Shown in pieces: positions 55,832-64,000 of a stretch of DNA of 64,000 nt. Each line of letters opens with the position of its first letter. Position 1 is the stretch's first letter. Made by a program: the position numbers and the translations under genes. The stretch is from Mesorhizobium loti (GTDB lineage Bacteria > Pseudomonadota > Alphaproteobacteria > Rhizobiales > Rhizobiaceae): assembly GCA_014189435.1 (NCBI GenBank), contig CP050293.1:5151001-5215000 (forward strand), in the 5' to 3' direction. The notes beneath the pieces are model-generated. The model searched no databases. It saw only the letters and a program-made list of their open reading frames with translations, and was not told where the DNA came from.

Positions 55832-56563
55832 CTAACTAATGTAGCCTCGCCTTATCGCTTCGGCGACAGCTTGAACCCGGTTGACGGCACCGAGTTTGCT
55901 TTTGGCGTTAAGAAGATGTTTCTCCGAGGTGTGTTCGGAGATGCCGAGGATTTGCGAAATCTCCCATTCGGACTTGCCGACGGCGGCCCATTGCAGGCAT
56001 TCGCGCTCACGCGGCGTCAGCACGATATGATCGATGGTCTTGCTCGCCATGGTGTGGAGTTGCATGGCGCGGCCAACCGCGTAGGTCGACACCAGCGACA
56101 CCTGGCCGAACTCGGCAGCGGACAATTCCACGGCCTCGCCGCCCAGTGACACCATGACGATCTGGCCGTCGAGCGTGATCAGCGGGAAGGCCAGCCCATC
56201 GCGCAGTTTGAAGGCGCCGGCATCGCCCATCACTTCGCCACTGCTCTTGTCTATGCGGATGCTCTGCGACGCCTCGCGCCACTGGAAGGGCGCCTGCAGC
56301 TGTTTCATGTGGCTGACGACGGGGTCGTGATCGACATAGTTGCGTGCCACATAGCGCTCGAGCCACTCGCCAGGCCAGTCGCAGAGAAGCACATGCTGCT
56401 TTTGCTGGCCGGCCGGCGTGCCTGGCTGCGGTACGGTTCCCGCCATCAGTGCGGTGAGACCGAAATCCGACGTTATGCCCAGCAGCCTTTCGCAGACTGC
56501 CGCCGCCGTTGCGGCGTGCTGCAGTTGGTCTATGAATTCCAGCGTGCGATCGAACTGACTCAT
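55832..56563 (-). CDS. LuxR-family AHL-responsive transcription factor
   Basis: A 243-residue quorum-sensing receptor. The N-terminal autoinducer-binding domain holds the conserved tryptophan/tyrosine/aspartate set in WLERYVARNYVDHDPVVSH. The C-terminal HTH (~175-240) reads LTPRERECLQWAAVGKSEWE, then ISQILGISEHTSEKHLLNAK. It likely binds the AHL made by the adjacent synthase and regulates that operon. ATG 56563 is chosen for family length; its ribosome site is weak and ATG 56590 is an alternative. Confidence 0.93.
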   Translation of the reverse strand: MSQFDRTLEFIDQLQHAATAAAVCERLLGITSDFGLTALMAGTVPQPGTPAGQQKQHVLLCDWPGEWLERYVARNYVDHDPVVSHMKQLQAPFQWREASQSIRIDKSSGEVMGDAGAFKLRDGLAFPLITLDGQIVMVSLGGEAVELSAAEFGQVSLVSTYAVGRAMQLHTMASKTIDHIVLTPRERECLQWAAVGKSEWEISQILGISEHTSEKHLLNAKSKLGAVNRVQAVAEAIRRGYIS

Positions 56564-56769
56564 CGCAACATCAACCCCATGTTGCCTCATGCATTGCGGC
56601 CAATGATGCGTGTCTGATTTACACTTCGCCACCGACCACGGATTGCAAACCGCATGCTTATTCTGTGGTTCCGACCTTGATCCTCTCACCAAGGCGGCCA
56701 AGGCTGATTTGCAAACCGGCTAAATCATATCCTGAAATCGGCGTGTTGAAATCAAAAACCATTGTGCCT

Positions 56770-56786
56770 GTACCATTTTCGTACCA
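56770..56786. promoter_or_regulatory. Short direct repeat GTACCA in the luxR / binding-protein divergent region
   Basis: GTACCA occurs at 56770-56775 and again at 56781-56786, 11 bases apart, about one helical turn. It lies upstream of both the LuxR gene and the divergent periplasmic binding protein. It could be a regulator site, but it does not match the dyad lux-box consensus. Confidence 0.3.
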
Positions 56787-56822
56787 AAACCGGTGCGAGC
56801 ACGAGCGTGGCGGAGTTTTATC

Positions 56823-57671
56823 TTGGCGTTCCAGTGGAGGTCCTTCGCCCTTGCGATGCTGATCGGTTTGCTGTCGTTCGCCGATGGCGCGCGCGCCGCG
56901 GCGCCTCAGGTTCCGGTTCTGTGGGATGCCAAGGAGCGGCTGCCCAAGCCGGACCTTTCGGCGCTGCCCCGGCTGAGATTCCTGACCACCACGGACTTCC
57001 CACCCTTCAATTTCCTCGACGGCTCGGGAAAGCTGTCCGGCCTCCACATCGATCTGGCACGCGCCATCTGCGCCGAGCTTGGCATCGTCGAAAAGTGCCA
57101 GATCCAGGCCTTGCCCTGGAGCGAGCTGGAGGGCGCACTGCAGAAAGGCGAAGGCGAGGCGATCATCGCCGGCATCGCCGCAACGCCGGAATCGCGCGCG
57201 ACCTATGCCTTCTCGCGCCCCTATCTGCAGTTTCCGGCACGCTTCATCATGCCGAAGAGCAAGGCGCTGACCGAACCCGTCTTTGACAAATTGCACGGCA
57301 AGCGCGTCGGCGTCATATCCGGCTCAGCGCATGAGCGCATGCTGCGCGACTATTTCAACACGGTTCAGGTCGTCACTTTCGACAGACCGGAAGACCTTTA
57401 CAACGATCTCAAGGCCGGCAAGGTCGACGCGGCCTTCGGCGACGGCATGCGCCTGGCCTTCTGGCTGGGCGGCTCGGATGCCGCGGGCTGCTGCCGCTTT
57501 GCCGGCGGGCCCTATCTGGCGCCCGAGTATCTGGGCACGGGCATGGCCATCGCCACCAAAGCGGACAATCCAGCGCTGGCCGCCGCGATGGACTACGCCT
57601 TGCAGGAGATTTCGATGAAAGGCACGTTCGCCGAATTCTACCTGCGCTATTTCCCGGTCAGCTTTTTCTAG
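56823..57671 (+). CDS. Periplasmic amino-acid-type substrate-binding protein (SBP_bac_3), orphan
   Basis: About 282 residues. A signal peptide (WRSFALAMLIGLLSFADGARA) leads to a type 3 binding fold: LRFLTTTDFPPFNFLDGSGK, GLHIDLARAICAELGI, RATYAFSRPYLQFPARFI, and VGVISGSAHERMLRDYF. The C-terminal lobe has two adjacent cysteines (AAGCCRFAGG). TTG 56823 is the likely start, as GGCGGAG lies seven bases upstream; a GTG at 56793 is an alternative. No permease or ATPase is near. It is divergent from the LuxR gene and may be under quorum control (inference). Confidence 0.85.
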   Translation: MAFQWRSFALAMLIGLLSFADGARAAAPQVPVLWDAKERLPKPDLSALPRLRFLTTTDFPPFNFLDGSGKLSGLHIDLARAICAELGIVEKCQIQALPWSELEGALQKGEGEAIIAGIAATPESRATYAFSRPYLQFPARFIMPKSKALTEPVFDKLHGKRVGVISGSAHERMLRDYFNTVQVVTFDRPEDLYNDLKAGKVDAAFGDGMRLAFWLGGSDAAGCCRFAGGPYLAPEYLGTGMAIATKADNPALAAAMDYALQEISMKGTFAEFYLRYFPVSFF

Positions 57672-57684
57672 ACGCTGCTGATAT

Positions 57685-58092
57685 TCAGGTCAGCGTGCGC
57701 AGCCGCGCCTTGGCGGCACGGCCTATTGCCGCGACCGTCAGCGTGTCGAGATCGAGCTGACGCCGGATCAGCTGCAGCACCCGCACCTCTTCCATGCGCA
57801 TTTCGAGATCGACGGCGGCAACCTCGAAGGCGGCGGCATAGGCGGTATCGCGCAAGCGCTCGGGCAAGACCTCGGCGACTTCGGCCAGCACGCCTTCCAG
57901 CCCGTCCTTTTCGTGCAGGCGCTTCTGGCAGGCCTGGGCGACGCCGACCAGCCTGTCGTGGTTGAAGTCCTCGAACACCGGCCAGGAGCGGACGACATCG
58001 CCGATCCGCGCCAGTTCGACATCGGTCATGTCGCGATCCGAGGCCGAGGTGATGACCATCAGGTAGATCAGGGCTTCATGCGGTGTCGGCAA
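57685..58092 (-). CDS. TerB-like (tellurite resistance/DUF533-type) helical protein
   Basis: A 135-residue all-helical protein of the TerB family. The N-terminal PTPHEALIYLMVITSASDRD is followed by MTDVELARIGDVV and the acidic helix AAFEVAAVDLEMRMEEVRVL. TerB-like domains bind metal and often occur with stress or membrane-linked systems. TTG 58092 is the likely start, six bases after AAGGAGA; an ATG further in is at residue ~12 (YLMVI). A longer open frame to 58275 has no support. Confidence 0.8.
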   Translation of the reverse strand: MPTPHEALIYLMVITSASDRDMTDVELARIGDVVRSWPVFEDFNHDRLVGVAQACQKRLHEKDGLEGVLAEVAEVLPERLRDTAYAAAFEVAAVDLEMRMEEVRVLQLIRRQLDLDTLTVAAIGRAAKARLRTLT

Positions 58093-58262
58093 TTTTTTCT
58101 CCTTAAACCGGGCTTCGAAGGTAGGAACGCCCAATCCGCACCGCAAGGAAAAAGCGCCGCACGCGTTGACGCTCCGGCGATGCACGCCTAGAGACCGGTT
58201 GAAAAACCTCTGCTCCGGCCCGCCTTCGAATGGGCCGGCGAATGATTTGGAAAACAGTGAAC

Positions 58263-59909
58263 ATGGCGGGATCAAACATCATCGATCTCAATCCCGAGCT
58301 GCTGGCGGCCGCGGCCGAGAGCAAGGCGTGGCCATTCGAAGAAGCCAAAAAGATCATCGAGCGCTACAAAGGCGCCGACTTTCCGCAGACAATCCTGTTC
58401 GAGACCGGCTACGGACCGTCCGGCCTGCCGCATATCGGCACGTTCGGCGAGGTGGCGCGCACGTCTATGGTGCGCCATGCCTTCCGCGTCCTGACGCAGG
58501 ACAAGGTTGCGACCAAGCTGCTGTGCTTTTCCGACGATATGGACGGCATGCGCAAGATACCCGACAACGTGCCGGATCGCGCCGCACTCGAGCAGCATTT
58601 GCACAAGCCGCTGTCCTCGGTCCCCAATCCGTTCGGCGACGACTATGCCAGCTTCGCCGACCACAACAATGCGATGCTGTGCCGCTTCCTCGACACGTTC
58701 GGCTTCGACTACGAGTTCGCCAGCGCGACGCAATACTACAGGTCCGGCCGTTTCGACGCGATGCTCAAGCGCGCCGCCGAGCGCTACGACCAGATCATGG
58801 CGGTGATGCTGCCGACGCTCGGCCCGGAGCGGCAGGCGACCTACAGCCCGTTCCTGCCGATTTCGCCGAAGAGTGGCCGCGTGCTTTACGTGCCGATGAA
58901 GCATGTCGACGCCGAGGCCGGCACCATCACCTTCGACGACGAGGGCACCGAGACCACGCTTTCGATCACCGGCGGCCGCGTGAAGCTGCAGTGGAAGCCG
59001 GATTTCGGCATGCGCTGGGCAGCCCTTGGCGTCGATTTCGAAATGTTCGGCAAGGACCACCAGACCAATGCGGTGGTCTACGACCGCATCTGCAACATTC
59101 TGGGCGGCCGGGCGCCGGAGCATTTCGTCTACGAACTGTTCCTCGACGAGAACGGCCAGAAGATCTCGAAGTCGAAGGGGAACGGGCTGACCATCGACGA
59201 GTGGCTGACCTATGCGCCGACCGAAAGCCTCGGGCTCTACATGTACCAGCGCCCGCGGCAGGCCAAGAAGCTGTATTTCGACGTCATCCCGCGGGCTGTG
59301 GACGAATACTATACCTTCCTCGCCGCGTATCCCCGGCAGGACTGGAAGGAACGGCTGGGCAACCCGGTCTGGCATATGCATGACGGCAACCCGCCGGCCA
59401 TCGACATGCCGGTGCCGTTCTCTCTGCTGCTCAATCTGGTCAGCGCTTCCAACGCGCAGAACAAGGATGTGCTGTGGGGCTTCATCTCACGCCACACGCA
59501 AGGGGTGACGCCAAAGACGCATCCCGAGCTCGACCAGTTGGTCGGCCATGCGATCCGCTATTTCGACGATTTCGTGAAGCCGACGAAAACCTTCCGCCCG
59601 GCCGACGAGGTCGAGCGCGAGGCGCTGCAAGCCCTCGACAAGGCGCTTGGCGAATTGCCGGCAGGCGCCAATGGCGAAGCGATCCAGAACGCCTCGCTCA
59701 ACGTCGCACGCAAGATCGAACGCTATCAGGATCATTCCAAGCAGAGTCCGGAGGGTGGCCCCGGCGTCTCGGGCGCCTTCTTCCAGATGATCTATCAGGT
59801 GCTGATCGGCCAGGAGCGCGGCCCACGCTTCGGTTCGTTCGCAGCGCTCTACGGCATTGCCGAGACGCGGGCGCTCATTGAGCGGGCACTGGCTGGTCAG
59901 CTGGCTTGA
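58263..59909 (+). CDS. lysS: Lysyl-tRNA synthetase, class I
   Basis: A 548-residue class I (archaeal-type) LysRS, the form found in most alphaproteobacteria in place of the class II enzyme. The HIGH-type motif is LPHIGTF (~56) and the KMSKS-type motif is KISKSKGNG (~300). [20 protein letters not shown] is in the anticodon-end helix bundle. It charges tRNA-Lys with lysine. ATG 58263 is used ([12 protein letters not shown]); an upstream ATG (58230) is less likely. The 3' end overlaps the convergent next gene by 35 bases. Confidence 0.96.
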   Translation: MAGSNIIDLNPELLAAAAESKAWPFEEAKKIIERYKGADFPQTILFETGYGPSGLPHIGTFGEVARTSMVRHAFRVLTQDKVATKLLCFSDDMDGMRKIPDNVPDRAALEQHLHKPLSSVPNPFGDDYASFADHNNAMLCRFLDTFGFDYEFASATQYYRSGRFDAMLKRAAERYDQIMAVMLPTLGPERQATYSPFLPISPKSGRVLYVPMKHVDAEAGTITFDDEGTETTLSITGGRVKLQWKPDFGMRWAALGVDFEMFGKDHQTNAVVYDRICNILGGRAPEHFVYELFLDENGQKISKSKGNGLTIDEWLTYAPTESLGLYMYQRPRQAKKLYFDVIPRAVDEYYTFLAAYPRQDWKERLGNPVWHMHDGNPPAIDMPVPFSLLLNLVSASNAQNKDVLWGFISRHTQGVTPKTHPELDQLVGHAIRYFDDFVKPTKTFRPADEVEREALQALDKALGELPAGANGEAIQNASLNVARKIERYQDHSKQSPEGGPGVSGAFFQMIYQVLIGQERGPRFGSFAALYGIAETRALIERALAGQLA

Positions 59910-60726
59910 GCACGCCGTCGACCTCTTCCAGGATCGAACTCGGCGCCTGAGGCGCCGGGCTCGGCGCGGCCGGCATTGCCGGCAGGCCGGACAGATCGGG
60001 CGCCGATCCGAAAATGCCCTTCTTGGCCGTGCGCGCCTTGTCGCCGGCCTCGACATAGGGCCCGCCCTTGGCGGCGCGCGCCCAGCCGTTTTCGACCAGC
60101 CATTGACCGATATCCTGCTTGCCGATCCGGCATTCGGCGGCGATCAGGTCGCGGCCGCCATCGGGCGGCACGGTGCAGACCACCGCGCGGCCGCGCAGGA
60201 AGGCGCGGAACGCCGTCCGCGCCCGGACGCCGCATGGCCAGGTTTTACCGTCCTCGCCGCAGGTCTCGTCCTGCCTGACGATGTCGATGCCGGAAACCGC
60301 GACCGAGTAGCCCTTTGCCTCGATCAGCCCGGCGGCCGGCGCAACCGGCTGGAACAGCTTTGTGCCATTCCAGTCATCAGGCATTTTCGGCTTGGGCGGC
60401 ACGGCCAGCGCAAGCTTGCTCAATGGCTCGCGCGGCTCGACCCGTTCAAGCCCCTCGGCGGGCAGTTCCGGTGGGGCGACAATTTCGGGATCGATCGCCC
60501 TCGAATGTGACGCCGGCTGTGGCGGCTGTGGAGCTGCTATGGCCGATGTGGCCGGCTCTTCAGGGGCCGTATCGGCGCCTTGCTGCGCGATCGTATCGGC
60601 GCCCGGATCAAGCTGATCCACCGTGACGACGCTGTCGCTTCCTTTCAGCGTGCGACCGCCAGTGACGACCATGGCCGCCATCACCGGGACCATCAGAACA
60701 GACAGGGCAATAGGAAGGAGCCGCAC
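59875..60726 (-). CDS. Thermonuclease (SNase)-like secreted or anchored protein
   Basis: A 283-residue protein. An N-terminal membrane/signal helix ([20 protein letters not shown]) is followed by a long proline/alanine-rich linker (~40-110) and an SNase-like OB domain (~120-245). That domain has [40 protein letters not shown] and [14 protein letters not shown]. Catalytic residues of staphylococcal nuclease are only partly recognisable, so activity is uncertain. GTG 60726 is the start. Its 3' end overlaps lysS by 35 bases tail-to-tail. Confidence 0.78.
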   Translation of the reverse strand: MRLLPIALSVLMVPVMAAMVVTGGRTLKGSDSVVTVDQLDPGADTIAQQGADTAPEEPATSAIAAPQPPQPASHSRAIDPEIVAPPELPAEGLERVEPREPLSKLALAVPPKPKMPDDWNGTKLFQPVAPAAGLIEAKGYSVAVSGIDIVRQDETCGEDGKTWPCGVRARTAFRAFLRGRAVVCTVPPDGGRDLIAAECRIGKQDIGQWLVENGWARAAKGGPYVEAGDKARTAKKGIFGSAPDLSGLPAMPAAPSPAPQAPSSILEEVDGVLKPADQPVPAQ

Positions 60727-60735
60727 CAGCCGAAC

Positions 60736-61404
60736 CTACTGGCTTGCCCAGACAATCCGCGCCACCCATTCGACATCGCGCATGGGAATATCGCGGTCGG
60801 GATGATCGGGATTGAGCGAGACCAGCGCAATCGACTTGACGGTCTGGCGCTCGAGCACCTTGGCCATCACCTCGCCGGCAGTGGTCTTGACGACGACGCG
60901 ATCGCCCTTGCGGGTGATGGCGCCCGGTTCGACGATGAGGACATCGCCATTGCGGTAGAGCGGCAGCATGGAATCGCCCTGCACCTGCAGCGCATAGGAA
61001 CTCTCGGTCGATTGCGCCGGCAGTTCGACCAGATCCCAGCCCTGCCCGGCCGGAAAGCCGGCATCGTCGAAGAAGCCGCCGGCGCCGGCCTGGGCAAAGC
61101 CGAGCAACGGCACGGAACTTCTGCGGGCGACCGAAGCGGCATGACTGGTCGAAGCACCATTGCCGATCCCGGGCCGGCCCTCGATCAGACCGGTGAATTC
61201 GTCGAGCGAAGCGCCCGTCGCCTCGATGATCTTGGCCAGCGATTCGGTCGAGGGCCAGCGCGGCCGGCCATCCGACGACAAGCGCTTCGACTTGTTGAAG
61301 GCGGTGGAATCGAGCCCCGCGCGCTTGGCCAGACCCGAGGCCGAAAGCGAATAGCGCTCGGCAAGAGCATCGATGGCGGCCCAGACTCGGTCATGCGAGA
61401 GCAC
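60736..61404 (-). CDS. HTH/S24-peptidase regulator (LexA/CI-like)
   Basis: A 222-residue repressor-like protein. The N-terminal helix-turn-helix (~15-60) reads SASGLAKRAGLDSTAFNKSK. A linker with an Ala-Gly pair (FAQAGAGGFFDD) suits autocleavage. The C-terminal S24 domain has the serine in GDSMLPLYRNGDVLIVE (S ~145) and the lysine in KGDRVVVKTTAGEV. Such proteins are phage-like or stress repressors. A GTG start at 61404 has AAGGAGA upstream. No other phage genes are nearby, so it may be a domesticated regulator. It lies 10 bases upstream of the SNase-like gene on the same strand. Confidence 0.87.
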   Translation of the reverse strand: MLSHDRVWAAIDALAERYSLSASGLAKRAGLDSTAFNKSKRLSSDGRPRWPSTESLAKIIEATGASLDEFTGLIEGRPGIGNGASTSHAASVARRSSVPLLGFAQAGAGGFFDDAGFPAGQGWDLVELPAQSTESSYALQVQGDSMLPLYRNGDVLIVEPGAITRKGDRVVVKTTAGEVMAKVLERQTVKSIALVSLNPDHPDRDIPMRDVEWVARIVWASQ

Positions 61405-61465
61405 GTCTTGCTCTCCTTCAAACAGGAAAAAATGCCTCTAAGCTGTCTAGCGCGCGACCCGCGGA

Positions 61466-61482
61466 TTGTCTACCGCCGACAA
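61466..61482. promoter_or_regulatory. Inverted repeat TTGTC-N7-GACAA, candidate operator for the S24 regulator
   Basis: Perfect 5-base arms with a 7-base spacer (TACCGCC) are centred 70 bases upstream of the S24 regulator start (minus strand) and within the 301-base gap before the ankyrin gene. Autoregulation through such a dyad is usual for LexA/CI-like proteins, but binding is inferred. Apart from this, the gap 61405-61705 shows no element. Confidence 0.4.
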
Positions 61483-61705
61483 CCTTGCCGGACAGAAAGT
61501 GATCCAAGCACACAGCTGTGACCGCGCCGATGACTTTATCTCCGGATTGACCTTGGCCTGCGAACGACACTATGGTCCACCCGCGGTGCAAGCCGCATCC
61601 GGGTCCGCGGGAAGGGTTGAACCCACTTGCATCGATGAGCTGACAACCAAACCTTTGTGCAGCCGGATTTGCGGACCTTCGGCGAAGAAACGCACGGAGG
61701 TTTTC

Positions 61706-63352
61706 ATGAAACAACTCCCCAACCGTCCCGATCTCGACCTGTTGAAGAAGCAGGCCAAAGAATTGTTCGCGGCCTACAGGCGCGGCGAGCCGGATGCGCT
61801 TGCGCGTTTTCGTGACGCGTTGCCGTTGGCAGCGGGCAAAGATGATCACGCGATTCGCGCGCTCGACCTGCGCCTGCACGACGCCCAGTCCTGCCTGGCG
61901 CGCGAATATGGCTTCCCGTCGTGGCGTGACCTGAGCAGCTTCGTCGACGCCCGGCGCGCCTACGGTGCCGACCGTGTGCGCTCGATCAGCAACTGGGCAA
62001 GCCTCGTCTATGCCGGCGACATCAGCGGCAGCGGCAATCGGGCGAGCCCCGCTGCCGCTGCCCGCATGATCGCGGACCACCCGGCACTGATCCACGGCGA
62101 TGCCTATCTCGCCTGCGCCATTGGCGATGAGGCTTTGCTGCGCGAGGCCATCACGAGCGACGCCGGCTGGATCAACCGCCCGGGCGGCCCGCTCAGCCTG
62201 CCACCGCTGGTCGCCGTCACCCATTCGAGCCTTGTGTGGCTGCCGCGCTTTCGCGATGCTCTCCACGCCGCGGCCAAATTGCTGTTGGAGGCCGGCGCCG
62301 ATCCCAACCAGGCGGTCGGCAGCCGCTGGCCGCCGGCATCGCTGGAAAAGCCTTCGGACGAATATCCGCTCTCGGCGCTTTATGGCGCGGCCGGCCAGAA
62401 CCACGATCCGGTGATGACGAAGCTGCTGCTCGACGCCGGCGCCAATCCCAATGACGGCGAGTCGCTCTACCACTCGCTCGAGAACCCGGCCTGCACGCGG
62501 CTTCTGCTCGATGCCGGAGCGCGTGTCACCGGTTCCAATGCACTTTACCGGGTTCTCGATCTCGACAGCCTGGAGGTGTTGAAACTGCTGCTCGCCGCGC
62601 CGGATGCCAGCCCCAACGAACCGGCCGGCAGCCAGCCAACCTCCGATTGGGGCAGTCCGCTGTTGTGGGCAATCCGGCGGCGGCGCTCGCCGGCGCATAT
62701 CGAAGCGCTGCTTGCGGCCGGCGCCGATGCCTCCATGCGAACGCCCGAGGGCTTGAGCGCCTACCAGGTCGCCCTGCGCTTTGGCCTGCCGGACGTCGCC
62801 GCGCTGCTGCGGCAACCGGCAGACGACGACCCGCTTCCCGACGAGGAGCGGTTCGTCGCGGCCTGCGCGGCAGGCGACGAGGCGACGGCCCGTGAGATCA
62901 AGGCCCGCCGGCCCGATCTGCCTGGCTCGCTATCGGGCCAGCAGTTACGGTTGCTGCCCGAGCTTGTCGCGCAGGGTTGTGGCGACGCGGTGAAGACAAT
63001 GGTCCGGATGGGTTGGCCGATCGCCATGCGCGGCGGCGACTGGGATGCCTCGGCGTTGAACCACGCTGTCTTCCGCGGCGATGTCGACCTCACGCGCTTC
63101 CTGCTCGACCACGGCGCCGACTGGCGCGAGCCGCACGGTTTCGGCGGCAATGTGCTTGGAACACTCGGATGGGGGTCGGTCAACGAGCCCGAACCCGACG
63201 GCGACTGGCTGGGTTGCGCCGAAGTGCTGGTCGCGCACGGGATGCCGACCGGGCGCCGAGACCCCGAGGGCACGCGTTATGTCGTCTTCGACGGCCGCAA
63301 GATGAGCTTCTCGGACGAAGTGACCGACTTCCTGATTGCGGCCTCGGCCTGA
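61706..63352 (+). CDS. Ankyrin-repeat protein
   Basis: A 548-residue soluble protein. The N-terminal ~100 residues (LPNRPDLDLLKKQAKELFAA, then YGFPSWRDLSSFVDAR) are a known module found before ankyrin repeats in Actinobacteria and rhizobia. From ~110 there are degenerate ankyrin units: LHAAAKLLLEAGADPNQAV, VMTKLLLDAGANPNDGESLY, LLWAIRRRRSPAHIEALLAA, VALRFGLPDVAALL and AVFRGDVDLTRFLLDHGADW. They mediate protein contacts; the partner is unknown. ATG 61706 with GGAGG just upstream is chosen over an open frame extending to 61466. Confidence 0.87.
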   Translation: MKQLPNRPDLDLLKKQAKELFAAYRRGEPDALARFRDALPLAAGKDDHAIRALDLRLHDAQSCLAREYGFPSWRDLSSFVDARRAYGADRVRSISNWASLVYAGDISGSGNRASPAAAARMIADHPALIHGDAYLACAIGDEALLREAITSDAGWINRPGGPLSLPPLVAVTHSSLVWLPRFRDALHAAAKLLLEAGADPNQAVGSRWPPASLEKPSDEYPLSALYGAAGQNHDPVMTKLLLDAGANPNDGESLYHSLENPACTRLLLDAGARVTGSNALYRVLDLDSLEVLKLLLAAPDASPNEPAGSQPTSDWGSPLLWAIRRRRSPAHIEALLAAGADASMRTPEGLSAYQVALRFGLPDVAALLRQPADDDPLPDEERFVAACAAGDEATAREIKARRPDLPGSLSGQQLRLLPELVAQGCGDAVKTMVRMGWPIAMRGGDWDASALNHAVFRGDVDLTRFLLDHGADWREPHGFGGNVLGTLGWGSVNEPEPDGDWLGCAEVLVAHGMPTGRRDPEGTRYVVFDGRKMSFSDEVTDFLIAASA

Positions 63353-63380
63353 CAGGCCAACGCGAAATTGTTTTGCGCGA

Positions 63381-63518
63381 TCAGGCTCGCTTGGCCTGCT
63401 CGCGCAGATTCCCGTGCGAGAGCATGAACGGCCGCTCGGCTTCGGTCGGCGGGCGTGGCCGGGCCGAGCGGCCAAGTGCCGTGGCCAGCATGCGCGCCAT
63501 GCGTGCCCAGACATACAT
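63381..63518 (-). CDS. Possible small basic protein (45 aa)
   Basis: ATG 63518 to TGA 63381 encodes 45 residues (MYVWARMARMLATALGRSAR, then LSHGNLREQAKRA). It has a hydrophobic/basic N-terminal half and a basic tail. It begins 9 bases after the stop of the 3-hydroxyacyl-CoA dehydrogenase gene on the same strand, so it could be co-transcribed. The ribosome site is weak and no family is recognised. Confidence 0.35.
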   Translation of the reverse strand: MYVWARMARMLATALGRSARPRPPTEAERPFMLSHGNLREQAKRA

Positions 63519-63527
63519 AACCTAGCG

Positions 63528-64000
63528 TCAGGCTGCCTGCTTCACGTCGCCCTTGGCGTAGGGATCGAAGCGCTGGTAGAAGCTCTCGCCCTTCTCGGCC
63601 ATGTCGAGCAGCAGCTTGGGCGCCTTGAACTCGGCGCCGTATTTCTTCTGCAGGTTCTTGGCGATCTTGACGAAAGTCTTGGCGCCGATGCCGTCGATGT
63701 AGGACAGCGTACCACCGGTGTAGGGGGCGAAACCGAAGGCCAGGATCGAGCCGACATCTGCCTCGCGCGGGTCGGTGACGATGCCCTCTTCCATCACCCG
63801 GGCCGCTTCCAGCGCGATGGTGACCAGCAGCCGCTGCTGCAATTCCTCATAATCGACCTTCTCGGGCGCAAGCTGCGGATAGAGATCCTTGAGGCCCGGC
63901 CACAGCTTCTTCTTGGCGGGCTTGGCCGGATAATCGTAGAAACCCTTGCCGTTCTTGCGGCCAAAGCGGCCGTGATCGTCGACCATGGCGTTGATCAGCG
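63528..64000 (-). CDS. 3-hydroxyacyl-CoA dehydrogenase / FadB-FadJ-type multifunctional protein, C-terminal part (truncated by window edge)
   Basis: The frame is open to the window end; only the last ~157 residues are seen. They carry the C-terminal 3-hydroxyacyl-CoA dehydrogenase domain: GRFGRKNGKGFYDYPAK, RLLVTIALEAARVMEEGIVT, DVGSILAFGFAPYTGGTLSY. The KNGKGFYDY and FGFAPYTGG stretches are hallmarks of the FadJ/FadB family. It would oxidise 3-hydroxyacyl-CoA in fatty-acid beta-oxidation. The internal ATG at 63986 is not the start. Confidence 0.9.
   Translation of the reverse strand, partial: LINAMVDDHGRFGRKNGKGFYDYPAKPAKKKLWPGLKDLYPQLAPEKVDYEELQQRLLVTIALEAARVMEEGIVTDPREADVGSILAFGFAPYTGGTLSYIDGIGAKTFVKIAKNLQKKYGAEFKAPKLLLDMAEKGESFYQRFDPYAKGDVKQAA

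Overview
The window looks like a chromosomal segment of a Mesorhizobium-type alphaproteobacterium (order Rhizobiales). The support is high GC with strong codon bias, a rhizobial rhamnose-uptake operon, the gbpR/chvE-gguABC sugar locus, the cell-cycle regulator GcrA, a class I lysyl-tRNA synthetase, ALA synthase (HemA), a SAM-II riboswitch, and several families of short palindromic repeats typical of rhizobial intergenic DNA. Species cannot be fixed from the sequence alone. No transposase, integrase, phage gene, rRNA or CRISPR array is visible.

Layout. 1-5.8 kb: rhaS (partial)-rhaT-rhaP-rhaQ-rhaU-rhaK, L-rhamnose uptake and first catabolic steps, with hairpin repeats between rhaS and rhaT. 5.8-10 kb (minus strand): a PLP racemase fused to a degenerate arginase-like domain, a DadA-type D-amino acid dehydrogenase, and galE. 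10-13.6 kb: hemA behind a perfect FNR/FixK box, an inverted pair of dispersed repeats, an aminotransferase and mscL. 13.8-29.7 kb: a symporter-sensor hybrid kinase, a TetR/O-methyltransferase pair, an MFS exporter, an orphan NarL-type regulator, DUF952-pyrD, a MATE transporter, a deacetylase-family enzyme, a small membrane protein, an outer-membrane barrel, a lipoprotein and a two-component system. 29.7-33.5 kb: glycosyltransferase, methyltransferase and polytopic membrane protein (probable cell-surface glycan genes), then tRNA-Gly(CCC). 33.6-40.4 kb: gbpR, chvE, gguA, gguB, gguC. 40.4-46.7 kb: an orphan amino-acid binding protein, a dCTP-deaminase-family gene, a SAM-II riboswitch plus terminator ahead of metZ, a GT21-like glycosyltransferase, apaG and hslO. 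46.8-50.9 kb: argD-argF, gcrA and a CorA transporter. 51-54.3 kb: phoU, phoR and ppk2, a phosphate cluster without pstSCAB. 54.3-56.6 kb: a LuxR-LuxI-crotonase quorum-sensing operon. 56.8-64 kb: an orphan binding protein, a TerB-like protein, lysS, an SNase-like protein, a CI/LexA-like S24 regulator, an ankyrin-repeat protein and a partial 3-hydroxyacyl-CoA dehydrogenase.

The most interesting points are: the racemase/pseudo-arginase fusion next to dadA; the crotonase coupled to the AHL synthase; the SAM-II riboswitch with a promoter and terminator that can be read directly; the FNR box of hemA; clustered GANTC (CcrM) sites in the argD/gcrA divergent region together with a leader terminator before argD; the phoR-phoU junction lacking pst genes; and hairpin repeats that invade the rha operon and the 5' end of rhaT.
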